Assembly (NCBI GenBank): GCA_030062745.1 | Contig: CP099854.1 | Span: 7,962,014-8,026,013 of the forward strand | Direction of reading: 5' to 3' | Length of the DNA: 64,000 bases | DNA from: Capitulum mitella | Lineage: Eukaryota; Arthropoda; Thecostraca; Pollicipedomorpha; Pollicipedidae | Part shown: in pieces, positions 1 through 12,100 of the stretch | How the letters are laid out: each line of letters starts with the position of its first letter | How positions within the stretch are numbered: the stretch's first letter is position 1 | The notes under the pieces: generated by a model | Databases searched by the model: none | Told to the model about the DNA's origin: nothing | The model's input: only the letters and a program-made list of their open reading frames with translations | Translations under genes and position numbers: made by a program

Positions 1-3000
1 CTCAGAACGAAAACGGCAGGGGCACCCTGCTGACGACTAAATTTATGGCATCCGGACAGGCTGAGTGCGGCTCCTTCGGCCAACAGCGTGCCCTAGCAAC
101 ATTTCACCGCCATGAGAAGACCACTTCTCCCGGAAAAGCTTCTTAGACTTACACTGATGTAGATATGCTGTGTCTAGATATATTCTTCTCTACCATTTGG
201 ATGTACTTCTCCTTATATCTGGCAGCAACCTACAACCTTTGAGCAAAGACGAGAAAAAATGCCTGCACATCAAGCAGAGATACATATGGGGTGAGTTGAT
301 TTGGAGCGAGCTGATGCAAGCTGTACCAACCAGCCACGTCCTCCAAGAGCCAGCAGCACGCCGCAACAACGGATTCCCTGTCGACACTGGTGGCGCAAAA
401 CCAGCCACGGAAACGCACCAACCTAGAGGCAACGCACTCCTTTATGCGTGGAGGCAATTATCATAAGCAAACAAACTCATTATCAGTTATCATAAGAACG
501 AGCTCCAGTAGAAAGGGCACCGTCTTACATAGGTCTTATTTCACTTTACCTCAAGGAAACGAGCTATGTGTTCCGACTTTCCATCCGAGACGACCACTGC
601 ACCGAGGTGCACACAAGATGGTTGCTATGGCAACATTCGTGTACATAATCGAAGCCGAAACGTCTTTTGGTCTGGTTCATCGGCAATCGGCTCTGTAACT
701 GTATCAACACGCATCAGAAACAGAATGATTCAGTCTCCCCTACATTTTAGGTCATGGCTCCTTAACCTGACCTTGTCGGGTTAAGGACATAGGGTTTGAC
801 GTACAAAACAACAAAAGTGCACAGAACTCTTCATGTCCAAAATTTTCCGTCGGCCCTGAAAGCAATGTTCGTGATTCGTGCGTTCGCCTTTCAACGCCAA
901 TCACGAGCCGCCGTCGTGGGTATGCATGTCTTGCATTTGCCACGTGTAAGGCTGACAAACAAGCAGCGGCTCTTCCCGTAAAGATCCGTTGTTACGTGGA
1001 ACCGGCGAAATCGGAGTGATGCGGCGCTGTCCGCATGAGGACTGTGACCATTGCTCCTGGACCATCGTGTTTTTATTTCTCATGGCGTTATCATTTCCCA
1101 TACCCCGACTATGGTTTTAAGTCTTTGACAAACTGACATTCGTTTCTGTGTATTTATGTACTGCCTGATGGCATAAAACCCACTTTGTGGATGCCTCATA
1201 ATACAGGAATACCAAATACCGAATACCGGACGAATACAAAGAACACTTTGCTAAACTACATATACTCCGGTTTGTTTCCTTTAAAAATTGGTGCTTAGTA
1301 TATTTACATAAAACTAAAAGTTTGACCTCCTGACTTGACCGTACCTTGTGAACTGGCCTCAGGCCAACAAAAATATTTTTGTCTGTTTATTCACCGGTTT
1401 AATTACACTCATCTTAGGTTTCAAGTTCTGTCATAGATATCCTTTTTCTGGCTGCTATTTTGTTCTTTTTTGTTCAACAATGCCAAAAATGGTACAAGGT
1501 GCCTGCCGGAAACGTCACCTGGCTCCGCTCCTGGGCAAAATTGAATTATGACAATTTTAGGTGATTCGTAGAAAGAATGGATATGAAAAGCATTCTTCAG
1601 ACTTCTTAAAAAACCCTGTAAATGACGGGCAAAAAACGAAACCGAAATCCATATCGTGAACAGGGTTAAAATGCGCAATGGTGTTCGTTTGAGAATTACG
1701 CACACTGGTAGGATTGGGGTCGTATTCCCATCTCCTGACCTACTTTATCGATTTCAGCGAAGGTTTGTGCCAAGTAAGTCCGCATGGTGACCAAACACTT
1801 CCGGAGACTGAATGACGTATGCCAGGTCTGTTGAGGTCAAATGCGGCCAAACGTTGAATAAATAGGATTCTTTCCTTTGTCCAGATTTACTCAGACGGTT
1901 ACCTCATCGACATTCTGTTGCACTCTAGTCCATATGACGAATTCACATACCGCAAGACAAGGTTTATATAGGCCAGGCTAGTCAAGGCCAGCTTAGGTCA
2001 ATATTCGAAAATGATGCGCTGTTTTGCTGAAATTTAGCATAACTGCACAGCATAATCTACCACATAATCGACCGTGCAAACAAAATCGGCCGTGCAACCG
2101 TGCAGCCGACCGTGCAGCATAACATAATTGGCCGTGCACCTTCGAGACGCATGTGCCATTAACGGGATCTCTACCAAAATTGTTTGTCTGCGAGGGTCTG
2201 AGGGGGGGGGGGGCTGGTGACCATGGTGTCCGAAGCTTTAACGTCTTTGACAATTTGAGGCGTTTCAAGTGGCATTTCAGGGTTAGAGACGTAATATGAC
2301 ACAGCATATTCAGATGTAGAAGACGCTTAGGGAGTGATCATCTCTAGATTGTGTCCAAACCCAGTCTAAAACCGCAAATGGTTTTACTACGCGGTTTAGT
2401 AAAGACATATTTTTTTTCCAAACGACATGTATTCGTTTTCAAACATAGCTCATGGGAAAACTTTGGTTGTCCGGTATGTGATCACAAATGATGACAAAAT
2501 TTAAAGCCTTCGCACATCCAACGTGTGGGATGGGTTATGATTTAGGCTGTGAGACAGACAAGGCTCTAGTTATGTCTGTCAGAGACAGTGCCAGGGTTTT
2601 CTGAACCTCTGCGAATTTACCCCCCCCCCCCGCCACTCAGCAAAGTAGCTTAATACATGTTGGGCATTCAGTAAAGTGGATCAGTCTTAGCATAGACGGG
2701 GTAGTCAGCACTAAATGTATCCGGAGAACCAGATTTGAAATTTAAATCGAAATCCAGCCCAGCAAAAGGATTGCAAATCAAACGCCAACTACCACTCCAA
2801 GCCTTTCCTCTTCGGATGCATGTTTTCCCTATAAACCTCTGGAGTGAAACTAGTCCCGCAGTAAACCAAATGGACCGCCTCTAGTGTTCTTGTAAGGTAG
2901 ATGAAGGACTTTTGATTGTCCTAAATTCGTTTTCTTCGCAGCTTACTGGCATTAGACTAAATGACTCTTATGCAACAGCTACAACGATGAAGTTGGGTGC

Positions 3001-3248
3001 AAAAAGAAACAATTTTTCAGCATGACCCTTGAAGAGAAACAATTTTGTTTGCATCGCTGCTTCAGGCAACATCGTGGACTCCAAGGAAATAGTTTGTAAT
3101 GCGCTTTCTCATGCCAATTCCTGTACAGCTGAGTTCTGTGAAAATTGCATGGAAGGCATTTCCCCTTGTCCTGACCGACCACATGACCTCTGCCTGCATC
3201 TACCCATGTAAGGTGCATTTTCGTCAATATGTGGAGCATTTTTGCGTC
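1..3248. other. Non-coding, no feature recognised
   Basis: Unique-looking AT-rich sequence with G and C homopolymers (about 2,201-2,213 and 2,620-2,630) and a short field of GGCCGTGCAGCATAA-type words at 2,030-2,145. Small open frames on both strands lack coding signal. Confidence 0.6.
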
Positions 3249-3252
3249 TTAA

Positions 3253-4444
3253 CCCGCCCCCGCCTGGGGGGAGCAGTTGACCGTTCCCCTGTTTTTTTTG
3301 GGATTGCGAGAGAACGAACAAACACAGAGCCACAGAACCTCGTGTAACCTTTGCTTCATCATTTTTATACCTTGCGTCAAAATTTTGACCTCAGGTCAGG
3401 TCAAGTTCCTGGCCTAGGTCAGGTCAAACAGACCTATGTCCAAAAACTTTTAGCGCCCTCTAACTTTTTTGCAAAACAAGATATCTCAATAATACTTTCA
3501 GGGATTAGTGATAGTGATAGGTGCAACAAATCCGCTATCTCAGATTTTTCGGAATTTTCTGGGTCATTGACCTAAGGTCAAGCCCATTTTTAAGACATGT
3601 CGTCGTTTTTTCGGAAATTGACGGGATATTTCATGACATTTTTAGTGTGGAGTGAAGCAGACATCTAGTTACCGTCACTGGGCAAAGTATCAATGACTTA
3701 CAGCCATTGATCTGAGGTCAGGTCACGAATAACTGTAGTGGGCCAAAATGTACCACCGCCAAAATCAGCGATGAATTACTCAGAATGGGTAGAAAATGGC
3801 AGAACTAACTTGCATAGACGTAAGTAATACCAGGAACCTCAAAATGTTGGAAAATATAGCATATTTTGCAAATAAACAGGCTCTCGCCAATAAAGCTCTG
3901 CCAAATGTGTAGATTGGTAACTCAGGCATGAAAACCACCACAAGAACCACTAAGATCAATAAGATTTACATGGATAGGTTTACATCGCGAAAATAAAGGA
4001 AAGCTAAAATTAGTTCCCGTCAATTTCTCACTGCGTACTGCTGCGACGCACGCCGACAGCCGGCGCGAGAATTGCCAAGTCTTTATGTCGACGTTTCGGG
4101 GTATATATTGAACAAATCTGAGAAATTATATGTGTATTGGCATTTGCGGACCTTTACTTGTGCGCTGGTGCCTTTACCTACGCGTTATTAGTCACAGCCC
4201 TTGAGATTCAGGCCATTTCTCGGTCTGATGCAGTCGGCTATGAGAAAACATATATAGGGCGTAAATTACCTAAATATTATCTAAACTAAAAATGAGACCA
4301 GTTTCGAGCTCTACTCGTCACAGGCTTTCCAACGGTGTGCTTATTTTTATCGTGCGACCAACCGTTCGTGAGCTAGAAGGGGGTGGCAAACTGTCCCCCC
4401 CCCCAGTCGGGCGTGATCGAAACCGACCGACGGTTCTGCGCGGG
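3253..4444 (+). mobile_element. TTAA-flanked non-autonomous element, family 1, full-length copy
   Basis: Bounded by TTAA at 3,249-3,252 and 4,445-4,448. Starts CCCGCCCCCGCC and ends CTGCGCGGG, so the outermost bases are inverted. TTAA duplication with CCC-starting ends is the hallmark of piggyBac-type transposition. There is no transposase frame, so it is non-autonomous. Four further copies or parts occur in this window. Internal sequence is rich in AGGTCA and TGACCT, for example around 3,390-3,430 and 3,710-3,725. Confidence 0.7.
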
Positions 4445-5033
4445 TTAAAACGATAAATTAGTTTCCTGCATTGCATGACGAAGCAACATGTTCAGCGTCT
4501 GTGCGTTAAAACCAGTTTATTTCCATTGAAAACACATATTCGTTGGAACCCTGAACCTCAAAACCCTGCTCACCCATCCATTTACATACCCAGCCCCACC
4601 ATCAGTTGCCACTGGGAATTTTTGGTCTCTCAGCAGCAAGCGGGAAATGCTATTTCTTTGGCTGAAGAGTCTTCCCAGGGACGTCGGAATTCGAAGACGT
4701 GTATCGTACCGCCGGAAAATAACCTGAATTCGTAGAAATTCCTACGGCCCTCCAAGCTTCCCTAATCCACGACTATGTCTCCTAGAGACTAAGACTTTCC
4801 CGGAAGAAAAAGCCTCTAACATTGGGAAAATGTCTCGAATATCGAAGTCGCCTTGCATTGGGGGCCCCGTGGCGCAAGGCGTTAGGTTGTGTTACTGATA
4901 TTTCGTAAGCCCAAGGTGACCCCAGCGGTTGCAACGCATCTGAATGAATCGCTATGGTCATGATGTCTGAGGTACTGTCAGCATACATAATAACCATCGA
5001 TGTTCAAAACCTACGTTACGCTGTTTTGTTTTT

Positions 5034-5505
5034 CACGCGCACTGAAAAAAGGTACTTTTACGCCCCCAACATTTTTTTCTTGAAAATCTCGAGAACAGAT
5101 CGGAGCTGGGCGCCGCTGCTTTGCGACATTTATGGCAGCTGAATAACTCGTCGATTGACGCAAAGAAATCGAACATCGGCCGGAAATTTTTGAAGTTTGA
5201 AGCATTTGAAATGGAACGAACATGACGAAAATAACGGTTGTGGCAGACAAATGTGAACTTTGCAAGAGGACAATCGTTCCACGTGAAATTACCGTTTGAA
5301 CATTATTAGCCGACGTCATTCGGGGATAACTGAGGGTGATAAATATACCGATAGCAAAACTAGGGTCAGTAAAGTTCAAAGTCTTGAAACCTCCGGGTCA
5401 ACGGTCTTGTGTCCTGATCCAGATTTGTTTTGCAACATGTCGATTTGTATGAAATATGTATGCAAGGAAGTATGCAAGGAAGTCACGTTTTTCCACATTG
5501 ATATG

Positions 5506-5554
<49 letters not shown>

Positions 5555-5970
5555 TCATATTTATATTTATATATAGCCAGTTTACGTTGAACAACAATCA
5601 AATCATGTAACTGGGTTCGTTATAACGAAGAAACGTTCGTGCAAACAGTTGACATTGAACTTCCTTTGAGTCAAAAACTCCACCCAAGTTCAATTGACTC
5701 GCTTCACTAAATTTGCCTCTGTGGAGGTCAGTAAACGTTGTAAGTGTCCACATGTGCCGATGTTGGTTATCTTCACTGGACGTACGCTAAATGACGCGTT
5801 TTTATTTGCTCTCAGCTACACCAGTATCCCGTGTCGCACGAAATCTGATTTACCAGGACAGAGGTACGACGTCAAAGGTAAATGACCAGACCTCGACCTG
5901 AAATGTTCACTCAACACGTCAAATGAAGGAATATTTTTGAATTTCACATTTGAGCTCTCTAATGCGCCCC
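5034..5970 (+). mobile_element. TTAA-type element family 3, second copy with eroded ends
   Basis: Colinear with 38.66-39.7 kb from CACGCGCACTG through the CTCGAGAACAGATCGGAGCTG block and the TCGATTTGTATGAAATATG block (one copy here instead of three). A TA microsatellite lies at 5,508-5,575 in the same relative place. The right end is approximate because similarity fades. Confidence 0.62.
5508..5575. repeat. TA dinucleotide microsatellite
   Basis: (TA)n passing into TATTTATATTCATA variants, inside the family 3 element copy. Confidence 0.95.
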
Positions 5971-7549
5971 CTTTTCCCGCTTCGTTTGAAAATTCGTACG
6001 AAAGTGCTAGACTCTTGCACCTGTATTTATTTAGGCAGGCTCGTACCCAATCAAAAGTGTCGGGGGAACGCTGGGGGGAACAGGGGAGAGGGGAACGCAC
6101 GGTTTTGTTGTCGCGAAGGCACCTATTATTATTTTTATTAACTGTTACTGTCCTGAAAGGTATCTGAACATTTCTGTCAAGGTCAATGGTATGCGTCAGG
6201 CTGATATTTGCCAACTTGCTACATGATTCACATCAAAAGTTCTGCGTCCTAACTTCAGATGTTCCATGCTCACCTCCACAATACAAAAAGTTTTAGTGTA
6301 AAACGTTTTACACTGATCACATTAAATAACATCCACAGCTTGGCATCTTCGGCTGAGATTCAAGTATTTCAATGTAGATGTTTCCATTATGAGGGTCAAC
6401 AGACAAAGATACAGGGAGCCTGGAACAGACTTCAAATGCTAAGGGTCGTGAAGAGGGGCGGATCCAAAACTTCGCGTTGGAGGGGGGGAAGGAAGGATGG
6501 GGCGAATGGGCAACGCGGGGCCCCATCCTGACCAGGCCCCTCCTCGCTTTTACCCTCCGGATTTCTAGAAATATATAGTTTAAGAACTTCACCAGGGGCG
6601 CCCCTTTTCAAGGGCTCCGTCTCAGGGCTGTCTGCATGACGGAGGTGGATCCAAGGTTTCATACATAGGGGGACGGTCGGCGCAGTCTCCTTCGCAACAA
6701 ACAGAGGGCGCGTCTCCCAATTGAGTTTCTCTTCATGTTTGAAGACAGCAATTTTGTATGAACTTCGGGAAATCCAACATTCTGGTGGGCCAACGAGTTC
6801 CATTAGACGTCTTAGGGTTTAGTGGTTCCAGGGGCCAATCAGGTCTTCTCCGGGACCCCAATTGCTAGAGACTTAGTTAGCAGCCTGAAAAGCTCCTCTC
6901 TAGCAGTCTCAGTGAGCCCCCTGTTGATTTAGGTGTCCCTGATCCTGTCGTCTCTGGGGAATATTGTTCCTGTCTCGGGGGCCGTCTGATAGCAACAAAA
7001 GACTAGGGATTTTCGGACCTGTATGCACATATTACGTGCACAGGTATTATATACATACATTTAGCTACAATTAAATACACATACTATTAAAATAGTGCAG
7101 ACTGTATACAGACTGTATATAGTTTGCACCAAATGTCAATCATACGCAGACTGAATACAGTCTGTGCAGCTGTGATGTCCTCAAATCGACATGTGAGCGG
7201 TCAGAATGTGACTCGGCTACCAAACGTTCGGTGCGTAATATGTACACAGGGTGCTGAACAGTTCACAGCATCAGGCGATTCCAGACACAGGTGGCAATGC
7301 CAGTTCGGCAGCTGACTGGGGCGAACGCGATAATCGGGCACGTGTAACCAGTCGACAATGCCCCCACACGGCCGCCCAGCTCAGGGCAGTCCTCTCTGTC
7401 CAGTTGTCAGCTGACCGTGTCGGGTCACACATGACTCCCGTTTGCCCAGCCAGGATTTTTTCCGAGGGGGAACGCTAAACACCAAAGTTATTTTTGGAAG
7501 CTATCTAGTGCAAAGCGCAAGAATCCATTGATTTATTACGGTAAAAAGG
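5971..7549. other. Non-coding, no feature recognised
   Basis: Contains a GC-rich patch at 6,440-6,720 with GGGCGGATCCAAAA and GGTGGATCCAAGG words that recall hAT-type termini. I found no matching opposite end or target duplication. The rest is unassigned. Confidence 0.5.
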
Positions 7550-8136
7550 CAAATTTTTTGGTACTACTCGCAGCTGTGCGAGCCAGTTCCGCCATTTTCA
7601 ACCCGCTCTGAGTAGTTCATCGCCGATTTTGACGACGGTGCGTTTTGGCTTATCACAGGCATTCGTAACCTGACCTCAGGCCAATGGCTGGAAACCATTG
7701 ATACTTTGTCTTTGATAGCATACGAATGTCTGCCTCACCCCACACTAAAAATCCTTTGAAAAAAAATCCGTCAAATTCCAAAAAAACGACGACATGCCTA
7801 AAAAAATGGGCTTGACCTTGCAATGACCCGGAAAATTTCGAAAACTCTGAGATAGCAGATTTATTGCATCTATCAAGATCTCTAACCCCTGGAAGACTTA
7901 TTCCGATATTATGTTTTCCGAAAAGTTTCAGGGCGCTAAACTTTTTTTGGATATAGCTCCATTTGATAGGACCTAGGTCAGACTCCTGACTTGATCTGAA
8001 GTCAAAACTTCGACGCAAGGTGTAAAAATGATCAAGCGAAAGATATACAACGTTTCGTGGTGCTATGTCCTTTCACTCTTTTGCAATCTTGTAAAAACCT
8101 CAGGGAAGGAGGTCAAACCCCTCAGTCGGGGGATGG
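7550..8136 (-). mobile_element. TTAA element family 1, truncated copy in reverse orientation
   Basis: Reverse complement of roughly the first half of the 3.25 kb copy. The inner end is near 7,550 and the outer end is at the TTAA of 8,137-8,140. Shared blocks include the stretch around TGACCTCAGGCCAATGGCTG and the GACGACATG region. The other half is missing, so one terminus was lost. Confidence 0.7.
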
Positions 8137-8623
8137 TTAATTTTCCGATAGACTAAGCGGAAATAAACCTGCAACAGAAGTAGAGTGCAGAAGTCGATTG
8201 CTTCGAATACTTTGAAGACATATATTTCAAGAAATGGTGAAATTGGCGTGCCGGCAGGGCGGCGGCCGAAAGGTCGCGATCTCTCCCCACTGGCGCGTGC
8301 ACCGGTCACGCGTCAGTGGGCCTACCGCCACCGGGCTAAACCACCGTGACGATACTTCGGGCCCGGGAAGCCCGAGTCCCTCGTGTCCGCTCATGTTCAG
8401 GAACGGCGCGAGATTTCGGAACCTCAGCGGCCCCAATCCGGCGTCAGTTGTCGCTGACATCTCCACCTGTTCGGACCGTCACCATCTCAGAGCAGGAGCC
8501 TCATGATGACGCTCACCAGCAGCCCAGCTGACATTCTAACGCCGGAATCTGTCTATAATGTATGAGGTTAATCGAAGTCCAAACGAGTGCATACGCCTTG
8601 GCTGCACAGCGACTGACACATAC

Positions 8624-9041
8624 CCGACACTTCCACCGCCTTCATGATGTCTTTGATGACCTCCTCCAAAGAACTGGAGCAGGGCGGTGTGGTCGACGGC
8701 GCGCAGCACGGGGCACAGTTGGCTGAGCAAGACCGTGCGGCGACAGTCGGAGCTCTCCTGGCCACCGTGCTGGCACAGCTTGTACAGCTCTCCGGCCAGC
8801 TCCAGCTGGCGGGCCACGTCAGGTGAACTAGCAGTCGTGTCGCCACCAGCGGAGGTGGCTGGTCCCCGCACCTCTGCCGGAGCTGCCTGTCGGCGGACGC
8901 CTGCTCGGCCAGGGCCGTGAGCAGGCCCTGGCCGAACAGAACGCCCCACCCTCGGCGCCAGCAGGGCGCCGCGCACGCCCGGCCATAGGAAGGCCGGCGC
9001 CAGGCTGGCCGAGTGGCGCACGGAGAACAGCCGGCCGCGCC
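8624..9041 (-). pseudogene. Exon-like block of an unidentified helical protein, broken by apparent frameshifts
   Basis: On the minus strand the strongest coding signal moves between two frames. One frame gives RLFSVRHSASLAPAFLW. Another gives VLFGQGLLTALAEQASADRQ followed by LRQRCGDQ. The first frame then gives DVARQLELAGELYKLCQHGG with CRRTVLLSQLCPVLRAVDHT and ALLQF. The second resumes with LEEVIKDIMKAVEVS. Codons in each segment are mostly G/C-ending, as in the receptor exons, and the joined pieces look like consecutive amphipathic helices. A GTATGT donor follows at 8,623 and a CCTCAG acceptor precedes at 9,042. Single-base length errors in the assembly, or a decayed copy, would explain the switches. 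One is in a TTCTTTGG run and one in a GGGTGGGG run. I do not recognise the protein; an ARM/HEAT-like fold is only a guess. It is a separate gene from the receptor, whose stop codon lies 4.6 kb upstream of it on the minus strand. Confidence 0.45.
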
Positions 9042-9077
9042 CTGAGGCCGGGTCCGGCGCGGCGCCGCCCGCTCCGG

Positions 9078-9182
9078 CGGCAGACAGTGGAGACAGAGAG
9101 ACAGAGCGACAGTCGAGCAGCAGCGGCGGCAGACAGTCGAGACAGAGAGACAGAGCGACAGTCGAGCAGCAGCGGCGGCTGC
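9078..9182 (+). repeat. 49-bp direct repeat, two copies
   Basis: CAGACAGT...GAGACAGAGAGACAGAGCG begins at 9,081 and 9,130. It lies next to the exon-like block at 8.6-9.04 kb. Confidence 0.8.
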
Positions 9183-12100
9183 TGAGACACGGCCAGCTCG
9201 GCTCAGGTCAGGCAAACGCCATCCTTGTTGGAAGCCACGCACTGAACAACCAGCTGCGACATGGAACCATTTTGCCCTCTAGAATGTGGTATAAATGGTT
9301 TGCTTAGAAGATACCTGGGACTTAACCATACGCCATCGTTCAAGTCGGGAAAGCAAATCTACATGCGCCTCTTAGCAAGGTTCACCAAACGCAACGTAAG
9401 GTCATGTAGGGCCACGTCATAGGTAAATGTCAAAACGAAATGAAATACAACATGGCTTGTGGAGGATGGTTCAGTACTATTCAAGAGAAATCATTGTTTC
9501 TAGTCAGAAGAAAAATGACTATTTGTCCTGACCTGGCTTCACCCTGACCCGATAAAGAGCAGACGGTGCAGGTTTAATTATGAGATATCATTCCAGTTCT
9601 ATACTTCACTCAGCCAAGAATCCTAGCGAGTAATTATTGCTCTTCGTCAGGAAGAGTAATGCAACCTTATCTGACCTGACCTAGACTGACTTTGACTGGT
9701 TAAAAAAAGCAAAAAATGCAAAACTGATCACTAGAAGGTTTCACTTCCTCCGTTTTTGTCATCTGGGTCAGAACGGCCGCGAGCAAGTATCGAACTTTGG
9801 CGTATGAAGTAAGGCCAATATTTTGCCTGACCTGGGTTGACCTCGACCTAATATTTTTTCTTTTACATTTTGGTATGCCTTTGATGCAGAAGATCGCAAC
9901 CTTTGGTTTCATACCTAGCTGAAGGCTCTAAGACCAGTACTGCCGATGATATGATGCACAAACCGATGTCAGTTTTTCCGACTTCGTGTTATTTCGTTAT
10001 TTATATGTTATTTATAATATTATATTCGTGTTTCACGTGACGTGTGACGTCATCAGTCACGCAACCAGGGCAAAGCCCAGGGTTATCGATTGATGGTAGA
10101 CCGATTCAGATCCGACGTTTACATCCTGAGATAGCAGGGAGATACCTTTTTTGACGCCCCCAGATGGTCGCAGCTGCAAAAGCACGCCGGGCGGTGCCGG
10201 GTTAATTCTCGTAGTCACCAGATCGGCAGTCTGCATCGCACACTGCTTCCAAGACACTACCAGACACGGTAGGTAAGGCACAAGTGCACGAAACGTAGCT
10301 GACCTCTCGTCTGTCGAGCACTGAGTGAGTTGTCCGACCCATGTGTTCTGACGGACATGGCTTAGGCCGTCGTAGGTCTGCGACGGTGGACTGCGTGTGT
10401 TCCGCCATTTGCGCTGTCTCGAAGAAGCAGGCCTGTGTACTCATGAAATTGCCGTGTACCGCCAAAGGACGCTTTAACAATGCTGATCGTGGACGACACC
10501 AATTAACTGCAATGCGAATGTACTCTTGCTGGTGACGAACGTTCAAAGAATGTTGAGATCGCAAGATCGGGATGTCTACATCACCGTTCGCGGGACCTCC
10601 AAACAACTACAACTACGCTGCCCTGAAAATGAAACCCTGTTGCAGCAACGTCAGCTGAATGGACTGCTGAGAAAAAGCAAAACGACAAACGCGTATTTTT
10701 AGTAACACCACAACATCAAATTTCCAAAAATCGAGTGATGCCGTTGCAAATCACGCTCTGATACCGTCGCCTGCCCTCCACCGCGCCAAGTGCCGCTGCC
10801 GACGCACAGGTCGATGCAGCGTTTTGCAGCCCCAGCCATCGGCCGAGTCCGGCTCCGCTTTGCAGCTGCAGCAACAGGGCAGTCACCCCACCGGTCTTGA
10901 CCGACTGGCGGAGAACCGACCAATCCATTCAGCCGGTCGGTCACCGGAGCCGCTCAAGACTAACTGGTGGCAGTGCCATTCTCCTCTTCTCGAGTGCCCC
11001 CCCCCCTCGTCTATCCCATGACCATCCGCTGGTCTTTTAAACCCGGCCGGCCACGTTACTGCTGCCAGGCGGCGCACATGTCGGCTGGCCATTTTCAGTT
11101 CCAAAACACTTTCAAAACCGCAAAAAAACACGTGTAGAATTACAAACGATTAAATAACCTCCATTTCGGCCGTTACTTTTGAACACCAGCACCGTGGTTT
11201 TCTACAAAACGCCAAAAACCATCCGTTTTTATAAAACGACTAACGAAAGCACGCCATTTTCGCACATAAGAGCAGACGCCTCCATCTATGGTGAGTGAAG
11301 TTACCACGAAACCTACTGCTGATGGCCCTGTAGCCGCCTGGCCTCCAGCAGTCGCGTTTCCTTTGTAAATTTTCTCTTCTTTAGCGTTTCTTTTGTAACC
11401 GCCGCGATTGAAAGCCGTTCGGAGGCATCTCAAGAGTAATATAGATGGCGCTACCAACACAATTTTCGTCGCCGGAAACTACCTCGTCCCGCACAACGAC
11501 AATTTATTCAACGGCGTCATTCCCGATACACAGCGAACGGTTTCGGGGCGGGGGAGTAATAATCTCTGTTGTAGCTTTTAATATGAAAAAGACAAAGAAA
11601 ACGGCGACAAGGAAAGTAAAAACAGGACATGATAAGGACAGTACAAAATGCGAAAAAGGCAAAATACATCAAAAGCAGGGCAAAAAGCATAAAAACGGCC
11701 TACAAAGCTCAAATTTGTTGCCTCGCAGTTATCAAAACAAAGCCAAGATTAGCACCGCCTAGCGGCATGCCGGTGACGTTATCGAAGACCAAAGACAACG
11801 AAAACGAAACGCTGGATTATTTGCACTTTGCGGAGCCGTGGCATATCGGCCTTTTAGCAGGCGAATTGTGAATCTTGTTTGTACACTACTCGACAGATGC
11901 CAGCACTCATGACAGGCCGATTGTCGTTACATCAGGTGCATTGATACCGAAAATCCAGCGCACAGAAAAGAACGTTAATTCATAGATTACATAAAAAGGC
12001 AAACATCTGAACATCGAACGTTTGTCGAGAAGGCAAACACATCCAAAAGTGGCCAACCATAAAACGAAAGCAATTACTGCCGAGACAGTCATATGTAGTA

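Noticed and set aside
5296..5610. Open frames with Tyr/Ile repeats
   Set aside because: Translation of a TA microsatellite.
6440..6720. hAT-like element from GGGCGGATCC words
   Set aside because: No opposite-orientation end and no 8-bp duplication found.
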